Assembly (NCBI GenBank): GCA_008973525.1
Contig: WACJ01000525.1
Span: 1,860,001 to 1,924,000 of the forward strand
Origin: Stenopsyche tienmushanensis
Taxonomy: Eukaryota; Arthropoda; Insecta; Trichoptera; Stenopsychidae
Length of the DNA stretch: 64,000 bases
Direction: 5' to 3'
Within the stretch, counting starts at the first letter, position 1. The number at the start of each line of letters is the position of its first letter. Both the position numbers and the translations under genes were made by a program. Of this stretch, positions 34,811 through 47,900 are shown piece after piece. A model generated the notes under the pieces. That model was not told the origin of the DNA. It did not search any database and was given only the letters and a program-made list of their open reading frames with translations.

Positions 34811-37800
34811 TAATCTTCTCAGTATTTACTTTTTCCAATCCTGATATTCGCTTCAACTATATTGATAAGATATAAATATTACAAAAAGTTGATTTTCTTT
34901 CCAAAATTTGACTTTGAACCTGAAACTGTATAATAAGAATCTAAGATCTGACTATTATACCAATACTAGATTAGTATAACATCAATATAAATTTAATTAA
35001 GTACATTCAAAACGATATCCATTTCATAATTCGATGATTATAATTATAAGAATTGTGTGATTGTATATAAAGATGAGCTGGATGATGCTCCAGTGTCATA
35101 AAGGAGGGAGCCTAAATCTCTTTATGTCTTTCTTAAAACAGATATAACAAAGATATTTCCGGTTGCTAGAGCCGTTTGTTTTTCATGTACCTTTAATTAA
35201 ATTGCCTTGCGGTCAATAGACTAACTGCGAATGAATTTCAAAACAATTTGCTTAATTAAAAATGTATTTTTTGGCAGCCAAGCGAACCTTTCATCTTCCA
35301 TTAAAGGACCCCACTGGAAGAGGACATGACTTGTTGACGCGTATGTCGAGAGCAATTATATTCTGTTCGGATTCTTCTAAATTTGCGTTCACTCTTCGGA
35401 TGTAGTAATTTAACGGATTCGGTTCAAATTCGTGCACAAGAAATTAACCGGGTCTTCCTGTTTCCATCAACGTCTTAACGTATTGTTTGAAACCAGCGAT
35501 TCGAGCAGAAAATAAAGAAATTTGAGTCGCTTCCTCTTTAACGCCACCAATTTCACCAAAAAATCCCACCTACATCAAACGGGTTAAGCTAAATGGCGCT
35601 TTTCCGGACCATGAAAATCGACGAAGCGAAAAATCTTCGTCGGAAAATTATAAGAGTGTGTGCTGCTTTTTTCGTTGGTTGGCGTTAAAAGCAATGTCGT
35701 ATTTTGATTAAATCAACAATTAATTATTTGTGGAAGGCATTGATTAATCGCAATACAAAATTTTCCGTTTCGGAAAAAAATAATACAATGGAGATTATGT
35801 TTAATATTCAATTATGATAAAAAAACATATTAAAATTAAAATCCTTAAATTGATTACATGCTAGAGATCAATTTTGGCAACAAAATTGTGTCTTCAGACT
35901 TTGACCAATTTGAATATTATTTTAATATTTAATTGCAATTGGCTAAGGTGGCTTTGCAAAATTGGCAGCTACAGAAATTCTTAAGGGACGTTTCTACCTT
36001 GTTGGTTCAGTCGATATAAGTGAAAATCGCAAAGTTATAGGCCGACCAGGAGAAGCTGAGGAGAGGAGAAACTTCAAACGCGTGTTTCTCGAAACCACTT
36101 TTTTCAAGTTTATGGAAGTGTTCCCGCATGCCCCAGATGAGTATTTGCTATGAAATTTGGCAGGCACGTATATAATAAACGTCCTCAACGTATAGACTAT
36201 AATTATCCAAAAATATTCAAAAGTGTTTATTTAATGAACAAAAAATGTTGGTAAAAATACAATTTTTTTTTCAATCGCTCACTATTTTTTTATTTTTCAA
36301 TATTTCTTTTTAATTGTAGTCTAAGCTATACAAAATATTATACAAAGTAAAATTATGTTTAAATTATTTGCTGCAAATTACCTGTTCACGACTTAGGTCT
36401 TCCATGGTGAAGAATGTCATCGCTCATCCATCGACATACGTGGCTCCCCCCATTCTCACTAGTATACTTGATCAAACTTTTAAAAATATTATTATGTTCA
36501 ATACAGATCGCCACACCAAGGCACACAAGTCAACACACTTAAATATCAACATTCTATATTTAATACTTTTCGCATAAAAAAATGTTAAAAAATCGATGGA
36601 GGAAAATTATTTAAAGTAAAATAGCTATTTAAATACGCCATGTTCTTGATTGGCAAGATAACTGCAGGATTATGTAATGCAGCTGTGTGGCTATTTAAAA
36701 TGACAAATCGCGGTTTATTTATCCAGCAGGAGTAGAAAATGTATGGATCAGTAGATTTTAACCATGTTTGAAAAGGTGGCTCGTCATTGAAGTCTCGCAG
36801 TTGGTCACTCTTTCTGTACACGAAATAAAACATCCAATATTTCAGCTATTTTTCTCTGGTTTCATAGTCGAATTAATTACAATTTAACACGAGTTATATT
36901 AAATGCTAAATTAAATGCTCAAAATCAAAAATATTTGATTTTTAAGCTTTGTTATAAAATACAAATTTTAATTAAATTTAGCACATTTCTCAGCAGAACT
37001 ATTAATTACAATTTACAACAACAATCAATCTTAGATAAATCTGCGGATGGAGAGTATTAACATTTCAGATTAATTAGGTTGGAAAAAATATAATGTTTAG
37101 CATTCTGAAAAAAATATACAGTGAAACATGATTTTCTCATTGATTTTAATGTAAAAATTTGTTTATTTGCAATGAATTTATCCTAATTATAATATGCATG
37201 GAAAGTAACGAGAAAAGAACTCTTCAGAAAATCCTCATGTAGAGATTGTCCCTGTCTCATCTACGAATATAGCACTTAATCCAATTATAATTATTCGTAG
37301 ACTTCAACTCAACAAATTTATCAATGTTCTATCAATATTTAAGAAGGTGATTTTGGATTGAGGTTAATAAAATTTTGAATGAAGAAAATGCTAAATGGTA
37401 GTCGGATTAAACACATTTTTTAAAGAAATCGTCTGAGTCACTTTCCGTCATTATGATTAACCTTAATTGCTCAAAAGACAATAGAAAAGGTCAAAATATT
37501 CGCTCTCTGATCACAATTTATCATCACTTAAATTCAGCTTACAGAATGAAACTAATGCTTTTTTTCCGCCGAAGCCAAAAAAATAAATAAGAAAATTTCT
37601 TTTGGTCTGCTTCAGCTTCAGCAATTTTTCATTACTCACAATAATTTTTCGCTTCAATGAAAAAAAATGTATAATTAGTCTTAGTCGAAAAAGTTTTTCT
37701 CTCTCTCTCAAAGGAGAAGCTTTCAATGAAATATGAAAGGAAACTCTATTTGTAATGAGAAGAAAGCATCTTCGCGTATCCTTAGTAAGCATACCAAGCC

Positions 37801-40800
37801 AACTCTTTTGGCAGAAAACCAAGCTTTAATGCCTTCGGTCAGAGATGGTGAATCACAAAAATGCGCTTTGATTTCAATTTTCATTTACTATTTAAACATC
37901 TTATTAACACTGCATATATAATACTAGCATGATGAAAATTTTATAAAATATATCAAGATCTTAATTTATAAGCCATTTTCTCATTTAAAAAACGAATACA
38001 TGCTAATATACTAAATTGTGTTCCATTAATAATATACCTAAAACATCTAATTGAGAGTGCATATATAATTTGAATAGATATATTCCATAATAAACTTTAT
38101 TTTAATAAAAAATCAGGATAACAATTGGTTTGCAACCCAAGTAAAAGGTCCATTTTCATTCTTGGCTCGTGGCTCGTATGATATCCCCACGTGCATTATC
38201 CACGTGTTGATTTAACGTTCTTTTAAATGGTCCATGATAAAATTGAAAACAAATAATCCTGCCAGTTTTATAGTACAGTGAGCCATTATATTCTACTTAC
38301 CAGAGAGATTTAGTTTAAGATTGTCATCGAGGAAAATCAAGCTTTCTTCTTTTGCAATAAGGATATAATTTGATGTTTTACTTTATTTTTTAAAATTGTT
38401 TTAAGCATTAGATTGATAAATGTTGATTGAATTTCCTCATTTATAATTTGTTAAAAATAATGTATTAAAATACAATTATATTGATTTGGCAATTGAGTCT
38501 CCGTTAAATCTATTACGGGGTCATTTTTATTAATAATCTATCAATATTGATTTAGATATATTAGATTGTTCATATCATATCATAAAATAATTAAGATTCT
38601 GTCTATGCAAATCATTGTGGGTTGAAAATTGCATAGATACAAAGCTTATAAAAATAAGAATCAGACGGAATTAATTATGGCATAAAAAAGTAATGACTGA
38701 AAGAAACTTTTCTTTTCCGGTATAACTTTATTCACAATTTATTAAACTCTAAACTTTACAATTTGTGATACTAATAATAAATAACACTCTACATAATAAG
38801 ACTAACAAATCGAAATGTATATAATATTACACAAATAATAATACTATTATAGTTTTTGGTTGAATACATGCAGAATGTCATCAAATCATTAATATGCAAA
38901 CACAAAATTTCACCGAGGATTGCCATGTAGACATTTCGATCCATAAATTAAGCCTTAAAAGTGTCGATTTTTAATAATGAACAATTTAAAGTCAAAATAT
39001 TTGTATGAAAGTGGACTAACATTCTGCATATGAACGAATGAATACACCATGGGAAAAATAGAAATCAATCTTTACTCTCGTAAAAAGCATTACGGTAAGA
39101 GATAAAATCTTTAATCACGCCATGCAACAGTCCTCAACTGTTAAATATTTTATTGTGTGTGCTTAACTATTGATAGGATATTTGGCAAGTTCTATTAAAA
39201 TAAAAAATCTGTACAAATTCATAGTTAGCTGATAATAAAATGTGTAATGCGGCTGTAAAAATATTACATAGATATAAAAATAATTTATTGTTAATATTTC
39301 ACACACATGCTGTATTATTTCATTTCTTACCTAAATCATTATTTCAACATTTTTGAAAGGTGGGAACCATCTTATTTTTTTTATGTTGTATTAGACGATT
39401 CTCAACCTCTGATTAAAAAAATAAAAGATGCAAAACGATAAGTTTAATGATCTATTATTATTAATAGATTTGATGAATTAATATGAAAGATTCTTTTATA
39501 AAAGATTTCTCATATATAAAACAAATTTGGCACAGTGTAATAATGAACAATCATATAAACATTGTAAAGTCACATAACATTTCAATATAATCATTTGAAA
39601 GTAGTTTAAGCCCTAAAAACTAGATGAAGTATCGAAAATTACTTAAAAAATATGTTTTTTTTTGAACTATGGAATCGATTTATACATACAATAGATAATG
39701 AGTCAACATTTTCTTATTTTGGAATTCCAACATTATCGATAAGTTTTACTACTGTTAGTAACATTCGATTAATTATTTGTTAATGTGGTTAAATATTCAC
39801 TAAAAACACCGAGCTTTCCACAGTTAAAGGTCGTTCATTATATTTTTAATATAGTTCAATCAAAACCAGTATACACAATTGTATTGAAATTTCAATACAT
39901 TCGAGTGTAATTAGTATGTAAAATGTTTCATAGCACTGCCAAATATATTAAATGGTAGCCATAGAATATTTATTTATCGATATTAAATTTTATTGAGTTT
40001 ATAAGATTTGAATGGGCAGTAATAGGATTTGTCATATCGATGCATACTATTGATTTATGTCCACTTACATTAATCAATTATTAATACCAATAGTCGAAAG
40101 AATGACTAGAAGCAAACTAAAATTTAAGAGCCAGAAGTTTTGGCAAGATTAGTTTGGAAAGTTAGATCTTTAAAATTATATTTACGCGACGGAATAATCT
40201 TAAATATTAAATATATGTACATGATATACATTTAGCATCAATCCCGCTGATGACTTTCAGAGAAGACAGAAGTATTCTTATAAAATCAATATCTACAAAA
40301 GATACAGGTCCTAGAATCTCAAACTGAACAAAAATAAAAGCGTAGAGAATGCGAAACGAAGAATCAATTTGAATACATTACAATAACATATACATATTTT
40401 TGTTCAATATAAATTCAATATAAACAATGATAATAGTATTGATACAATATCTGTTATTGTATACATATATTATTTTATCGTAACATGTGAAAAAGTATCA
40501 AAATTATCCATAGTATTAGATCTGTCTTATCTGATATCTTAAACATACATGACAATGTTATTTAATGTATATTTAGTAAAATCTTAATGTTTCAATGATG
40601 GATCTAACGAGAATATAAATTACTCTCAATATAATTGAATTAAATTAAATTAATAAATGCAAGAAGATCCTTTATTCCTCTTATTTATATTACAGATGTA
40701 AACGTTTTGACTCCATTTGAAGACTTGAATGTGTTTAATAACGTATTTAAAATATAATCTTTTAAGATTTGATCATTGATAGTTGCTATAATTATTGTCA

Positions 40801-43175
40801 CAGAATTTTGAACACTCAAGATTGTATTCGAAACTTAAAATTGTAGCTTGCGGCAAAATAAAAATTGCTCTAGTTTCATGTTTAAATATTAATCTGATGA
40901 CTATTATCAGTTGGAAATTATTATCAACTAATAAGATATAAATAAATGTGTTAAATCAAGTTGATTGTTTCCATTAAAAAATACTTTCCTTTACTATGGT
41001 ATATGATTGAAACATCAAGACTTTACTACACAAAGTAATATAAAAACTTACTTCATATGTCGTAATTATAGTAAAATACGGAATAAAATTTAATGAATAC
41101 TCGAAGGAGACTGACAAATATTTAGAGTGGCCAAACTACTACGTTAGTATTGTAGGGAGCTTAAAAGATCATTTGTGGTCCTATTCTACGTTGTTATTTT
41201 GTCTCAATGCACATTAGGAGTGGTCGTCTCATTAATTGAAATATTTTATCAATGTAGTTTTGTCAGTATCAATCATTTAATCATAATAAATTTAAAAAAA
41301 CACACTGATTTTTTAAATTCAAATTAAATTTTCTCTTATTTTCATTTTTATTTCATCCCCTATGATGGTTTTAAATAAATATAATTAACTGAATAGGCCA
41401 AAAGACTTTACATTAGGTTCTCATATTAGTCAGGAACTATTAATTGTTAAGATGCATTTCCCAGGAGTGATCAGGAAAAGAAAATTAGGAACCGATTTGA
41501 ATGGAGAAAAATCATTCAATATGAGGAATTGTCCGAGAAGAAAACACATTGCATAAATCAGCTAAAAATCAACAATTTCAAATTTAAATTAAATACTGTA
41601 AATTAAACATGTTCTGTTAAAATAGTATATTTTTAAATTTAAAAAAATAGAAAGATATTTAAGCAAACTCAATCATTTTCACATTCAAAATAAAAATTAT
41701 TCTTGTTTAGTTTAAGGCTCCGACTAGGACTTTTTACATACATTTATAATTATTTACAGATGAATAAATATCGAGGATTTCCGAAGTCTGGCCACACTAA
41801 TCCTAAGCTCAGGGATTTGGTTCTATATGTTATCTATAGGTAATCGTCTGGTTGAATTATATTTATAATAAATATATATAAAATTGTTCATAAAATCACA
41901 AAAAATGCATGAACTTTTAATTGACATTGTTGTAACAATTTGCAATATTATCTTAATAATAAAATTTCTACAAAATTCTCAACAATAAGTTCACTAATTA
42001 TTAGAGTAAGTATAATTTATATAAAAAGCATATCATGCTATTTGGTATTTCACAGATTTAGACATATTGTTCAAAGTTATTTTGTTAAGGGTTAGTCAAT
42101 TTTAAACTTCACAAACGAAATGAAACATTTATAAACAGATTGCGTTTTGGAATACCATAATGACTGGAATTACAATAATAATTTTATAATAAATTGGTTC
42201 TCATACTTATATTGAACAGTATTAATAGTCGCTACCCATATTGTATCGATTCTACGGAAATAAAATAGTCATCTTATAAATACGACGTATCTTTATTTAC
42301 CATGTATCATTATAGTGTGTTGTATAAACTCTTTGCGAATTATTTACTCAAACTACGTTATATTGATCGGAAAACTATTACAATGGAATAAACTATTTAG
42401 ACGCAATCTGATTATAAATGGATTTGTTCATGTTAATCAGTACAATTATATTTTATCAATAGAAGCTCAACATTAAGCCGCCGTTGAATGACCTCATTCA
42501 TTTTTAATTTGCATTATTAACAATATGACATTTATTTTAGCAAAAATGAAAACATTTTCATGATTCAGCTTTTATGAAGGCAAAATTGTCTATTATTATA
42601 AAATGTAATCTATTAATACAGTTATATTGCACTGATATAATGACAAGTTGTTCCCAAATTACCCAAATATGTTCCTATTTCACAACAGAATGTAAAACAT
42701 TGAAAAAATGTATTTGTTACATACATAATAAAAATTATAAGACGTGGAAAAATATCAGGTTGAAATAATATTACAATCATTTCTGAAATTGGAATATGGT
42801 GTTTATATTATATAATCATGCCATGGATAGACTTCTTTACTTCTGTGTGTATTAAAAATATTTATATCGACTAAAACAGCACAATCATTTATTTATGAGG
42901 TAATTCAATTGATTTTACATTCCGTTAAACAGCAGTCATAATACTTTAAAAATAAGTTCACAAAGCTACAAATTCCAATCCGTTACTTTTGAACGTATTT
43001 GATGCGATTCCATTCATAAGAAAATTCCTCGGAACTCGAAATCTTGGTACGTAAATAATAATGTATAAATAATCAGATTAGACTTTTGAACATTTGCACA
43101 GCCTAAATAATTTTATAAATCATAAAATTTGATATTTGACAAAATATAAAGTGGATCAAATAAATATTGTTTTAT
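34811..43175. other. Long AT-rich stretch, no supported gene; may include lipase 3' UTR
   Basis: About 8.4 kb with no convincing coding exon on either strand. A CpG-richer patch lies at 35280-35700. A 63-codon frame at 35962-36153 contains the inverted arms gagaaac and gtttctc but no recognised domain. The part nearest 43175 lies just downstream of the lipase stop codon, so some of it must be 3' UTR. The transcript end cannot be fixed, because AATAAA words are too frequent in this AT-rich sequence. Confidence 0.5.
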
Positions 43176-44906
43176 TTAAACACTGCTTTCCCCTTTACTA
43201 AACACGGAACTCGTAGGATAAACATATTTCTTTCTTTTTACATAACTCGCAGGCGGAGAATGTGTAATTGAACTTCCAATATTGCTTAATAATGGCAGAG
43301 ATTCATTCCTCTGTGAAAAAATGTTTCGTTCACCGATTGATTTACACCTTTTTTTATGCATAGAAATTTTCTTTCCGCGCTCATCATCTTCGGCTTCAAT
43401 TCTCTCCTTGTCTGTTTCGGAATCTTCTAATAATCTAGCACCTTCTCCTTTGGACGCATTTCGATGCATTGGACTTCCTTCTGATGATATACTCGAGCCG
43501 TACAAACATTTTTCTTTCATCAAGAAACTCTTTCGTTCGCCTAACGTTGATTGAGTATCGAATGATTCGTAAGAGTGCATCGAAGACTTCGTACTGACAA
43601 ATATTTCGCTAGATGTTGAAATTTGGGGATTGGTTTCAATTTTTTCTTCGGTCTTATGAACTATTGCTGAACCATTTTCATATTTCTTTAAATCTCTCGC
43701 AGTATTATCATTAGGTTCTATAACTATTACTTCCAATATATTTGAATCGCTCTTTGTAACAAAGTTTTGTTCCACAGATTTAGTTTCTATTATATTTTCG
43801 GCTGAATAATAACCTTCTTTAACGTTAATATTGTATAAATCTGTTTGCATACTGTCAGGTTTTCTAAGTTTCAACGATCCATCAGATCTATCTAGGGATG
43901 GAATATATTTCAAAGGACTTCTAATAACCGGCATTGCAGTTCTTACGGTTGCTAATTGACCAGATTCAGCACTCGTAGCTGATTCGAAGCTTGATTCCCT
44001 ACTTGAATTGCTTAATGAACCGTCGATTCGTCTACCCAAAAATCGAAAGTTTTGATTCATTTTTTGATATTTTACGACATTTTTTATATCGTCTGCGCAC
44101 GTTGAAAGATTTCCTGGTATTTTTGGAGTTCTTCTCAATACTTTTGGCGTTGACATTGCATAGTCATTAGATAAAAGTGTATCATTTTCTACTAAAGGTT
44201 GCGTTATTCCGTCTCTTGAAACGGAAGCAACCGTAATGATGCTCGTTCCACATCTATCGTTAACTTGACACAAACTTGTCCTGGAACTAATACTCGAAAG
44301 TTCAGATAAACTTTCCGGGCTTGCTAACGGTGCTAAACCAAACCAATCATCGTGTATTAAATCTACTTTACATGTATCATTTTCTCGTAAATAAGAAGCT
44401 TTTGGTTCGACACTACTTCTTTTGGACGGTTCAACCACTGCCATTGTGATTTTACTCGAATCATTCCCGGGAGGTTTCTTTCCTCTATAAGGTATTCCGT
44501 TTGTAGCACTGGAGAAATTATAAACTCCCAGTGGTTGATTTGAAAATCTATCACTTGTTATACTCGGTGTTAAAGTTCTAGATGCACTTGCTGTATTGAA
44601 TTGATCGTCTAAAAGCGAGGCAAAATCGTAGCTTAGAATTGAATTAAACTGATTGGGTGATTGTATTTTCGTTGTTACTTTTGTGGTCGTGGATGAGCTA
44701 TTATAAATGCTACCGGTGATTGAGCTAGTTTTTGAGCTGTCGGCATTGACAAATTGGACTGTTGGACTTTGAAGACTTGTGAAGGATGTTTCTAAGCATA
44801 GACGATGCGGAGGTGTGAGTCCGGGTAAATTTAAAGGATCTGCAGTCAAATGAGAATGGCTCACAGATGTACGCTGTGGCTTTCTAGGTCCTGTCTGTGT
44901 TACAAC
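43176..44906 (-). CDS. inaE: DAGL terminal exon: long Ser/Thr-rich cytoplasmic tail
   Basis: After a gtaattttag acceptor it reads VVTQTGPRKPQRTSVSHSHL and later LCLETSFTSLQSP, both of the kind found just after the catalytic domain in insect DAGLs. It then continues for 576 residues to TAA at 43178-43176. The tail is rich in Ser, Thr, Asn and charged residues and predicted disordered, with a conserved-looking APLASPESLSELSSISSRTS segment in its first half that recalls the SLSD/SLSE motif of other DAGL tails. Such tails are phosphorylation and scaffold-binding regions in mammals; here that is inference. An aataaa overlaps the stop codon. Confidence 0.92.
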   Translation of the reverse strand, partial: VVTQTGPRKPQRTSVSHSHLTADPLNLPGLTPPHRLCLETSFTSLQSPTVQFVNADSSKTSSITGSIYNSSSTTTKVTTKIQSPNQFNSILSYDFASLLDDQFNTASASRTLTPSITSDRFSNQPLGVYNFSSATNGIPYRGKKPPGNDSSKITMAVVEPSKRSSVEPKASYLRENDTCKVDLIHDDWFGLAPLASPESLSELSSISSRTSLCQVNDRCGTSIITVASVSRDGITQPLVENDTLLSNDYAMSTPKVLRRTPKIPGNLSTCADDIKNVVKYQKMNQNFRFLGRRIDGSLSNSSRESSFESATSAESGQLATVRTAMPVIRSPLKYIPSLDRSDGSLKLRKPDSMQTDLYNINVKEGYYSAENIIETKSVEQNFVTKSDSNILEVIVIEPNDNTARDLKKYENGSAIVHKTEEKIETNPQISTSSEIFVSTKSSMHSYESFDTQSTLGERKSFLMKEKCLYGSSISSEGSPMHRNASKGEGARLLEDSETDKERIEAEDDERGKKISMHKKRCKSIGERNIFSQRNESLPLLSNIGSSITHSPPASYVKRKKYVYPTSSVFSKGESSV

Positions 44907-47900
44907 CTAAAATTACAACGAAACGATACATCATTAAAAATCTATGTTAAATTTGAAAACAGTCAAAATGTGGATAATTTGACTCTTTTAAATTCACTTT
45001 TAACTACTTTATAATATTGAATACAACTCAACTCAAACATATTTGTTCCATGCACATGCAATTTTGATTTGCAACTGAAAATTTCATTCGTTTAAGGAAA
45101 AAGAATATGTAAACAACTAATAAATGTTGATATAAGAATTGAAAAGCCCATTGTAAAGATGTTTGTAAATTTCATCATAAAAGAAAACCTTTAATCTACA
45201 TCCATCAACTATAATATAGTTGTCCAGTTGTAATTTATATATCCTAAAATTATTACAAAATTATTGTATGTGTGATTTTGTACAAATTAAAATTAACAAA
45301 ACAAAAAGACAAAAAATGTGTCGACAAAGAAAAAAATTATCGCATGCATATTTTATATATATATTAATTTTTCATGTGATTTTTTTATGCTGTTTCATAT
45401 TAAACAGTGTATGTAAAATGATGTGCTTATAACAAAATCAGGACGATTTTTATACATTTTGCCAAATTAAATTCTAATATTTATTACGTACTTCACCAAT
45501 GAAACGAACACGCTTTATAAAATGAGTAATGCATATATTTTATTTTTATTTCGTCAATTTTAAACATAGCATAAAACTTATAATTACAGGTCATTTCAGT
45601 CTATTAACATACATGCGTCGAGAAATTTTGCAATTCAGGCCAAGGAGAGAAATTCTAGTCGGAAAGAAGGGACGTTAAAGATTCAAATGAATAATTCTAT
45701 TTTTTTCCAGATGAGTTTACAAATAAACGTATCATTTATTGAGAAATTTTTCATTTGTATATAAAAAACGTTTAATATTACTAGTATTAAATAATTTAAT
45801 TATATAATGACCATATTTATGTTAAATTTAATTTATATTGTATTAATAATGATATCGTATAAAGCCTTAATTTATATTTAATCTTCCTTGGCATCCGATG
45901 TTAAACGACGACTTCTAGATGATGAGATGATTTTATAAATCATAAAACCGTATTTGCCTGGTTGATTGATGAGCTTTCAGGTTTCTATTTCAGATCGGCG
46001 TCATTTATATTATATTTAAACTCAAGCCTATACAATAACAAAGATTCTCTATTAGAGAACATAAAAATGTTATTTAGTACTCAGAAAGCGCTTTTCACAA
46101 TTAAAATTTTAACAGACTTTTTATCAATTACTCTAATATTGACGAGACAAATATATGAATGATTTGAACGCTTTTTATTTGAAACATATTTACAGTTGAA
46201 TGAGTTAATCCATGGATGTTTTTTAAGGAGTTGAAAGATCACATCAAAATGAAGACTTATTGAATGATCGAAATGTTGTTTAAATATACATTCATTTACC
46301 AGCTGATTACAAAATAAAGTACATTAGTATGAGATCCCAATTCTTTCAATATGATTGCATGCATAATAAAAATAATTATTTAAAACGGCTCTATTAATAT
46401 CAAAAAAGTATTTTCCTGTAGAATTAAAAATAGCGTTTAATTTAAATAATGAAAGATATTTGAGACCTCTTTGCTTTGGTTTATATATTATTAAGCTTGT
46501 AATGAGCATCAACAAAAACAGTTAAGAAACACTGCATTAAATCAAATAATATTTTATTAAATCAAAACTTTTTTAATATGGAGATCAAAAGGATATGTAT
46601 TTTTAATTTATATCAAAAAACGGTAAGCTACAATAGCATATTCATAATAGAAAGTACATTTATATGAAAGGAACACAAAAAATAACATTTATATAGTTAA
46701 AATGTCTATGTTATTCGCATTCAGTATTAAATCATCAAGTTATTCACTATTAAACACATTAAATCATACCGATTAATGTAAGTTAAAAGTTTTAACTGTG
46801 CAAACGACTTATTCTTTGTACCTTGTATCATTAGAGATGGCTTCCGCTCTCTCTGTGTCACCAGTGCTTACGTTGTTTTCTATCCCGTTGCATACCTCGG
46901 CACAACGTGTGGGGATGTCTTTGTGTTTTAAGACCTAACAATAGAGAGACCGTCTGTGAAAATATGCCATGTGGCCGGAGGTGATGCACTCACCTGCAGT
47001 GGCACAAATATCATCAGAGTTTTTTATGTCGTATCTCACATGTGGAAGTGATTTTATTTTACATATTACACAATCAAAGGAAATATTAACGACAGGAACC
47101 TTCAGACCGAGCGGTATACTTGTGGAAAATGCTAATAAATAAATTGCAGTTATGTGAGAATACTGTAAAAAAATGTACTTTTAACAGCATTTCAAGCATT
47201 CTTAATGACAACACTCATTCATAGATAAAATACTTTTTTCGATTCTTTTAATGCAAAAGGAAAAATGTTTTAAAAATGAAATGTGCAATAAAATATATAT
47301 GTATATCATAAAATGAAGCATTTGCAGTGAAGATTTTTAAGCATTATAAAGAATGAAAATATAATAAGGCATAATAAAGAAGATAAAATAAACGATTATT
47401 TGATTGCATATATTATTCGTCTTATTGCGCTGAATCTTCACTTTTATCTTATTTAATACCTAATTTATGATATTGAAAATGCTAATAATAGCCCTGATTT
47501 TCAATGCACAATCAATAATAAATAGACTTTAAAAATTTACTATTGCTCATATAAATGTGTTTAAAATAATAATAGTAAAAAGCGGTGTGAAATGAATGGT
47601 TCTTTGATGTTATGGTTGTTTTTGTGAAATGTACATACTTGATCACTAATTGTACATAAATAAAATAATATAACGGGGTTTTTCTTCTAAAAAAGGTCAA
47701 TGAATTTATAAAAACAGATAAAAAACCATGCATATAATATAATACTAAGCATAGATTAATAGAAGGGCATTTCACACTTTAGGATAATTATGTACAGTAT
47801 AATACATTGAGCTGGAATGTATTTTGGTATGGTTATTTGGTATGATGAGCTGAATAAATTAATTTTATTAAAATTATAATTTTTCAGGATTATATAGTAT

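Noticed and set aside
34811..43175. Additional DAGL exons or a second gene downstream.
   Set aside because: No open segments with matching splice signals and family similarity were found, and the DAGL frame already ends properly at 43176.
43282..43554. Plus-strand frame of 90 codons.
   Set aside because: It is the antisense shadow of the DAGL tail exon, which is supported by splicing phase and family similarity.
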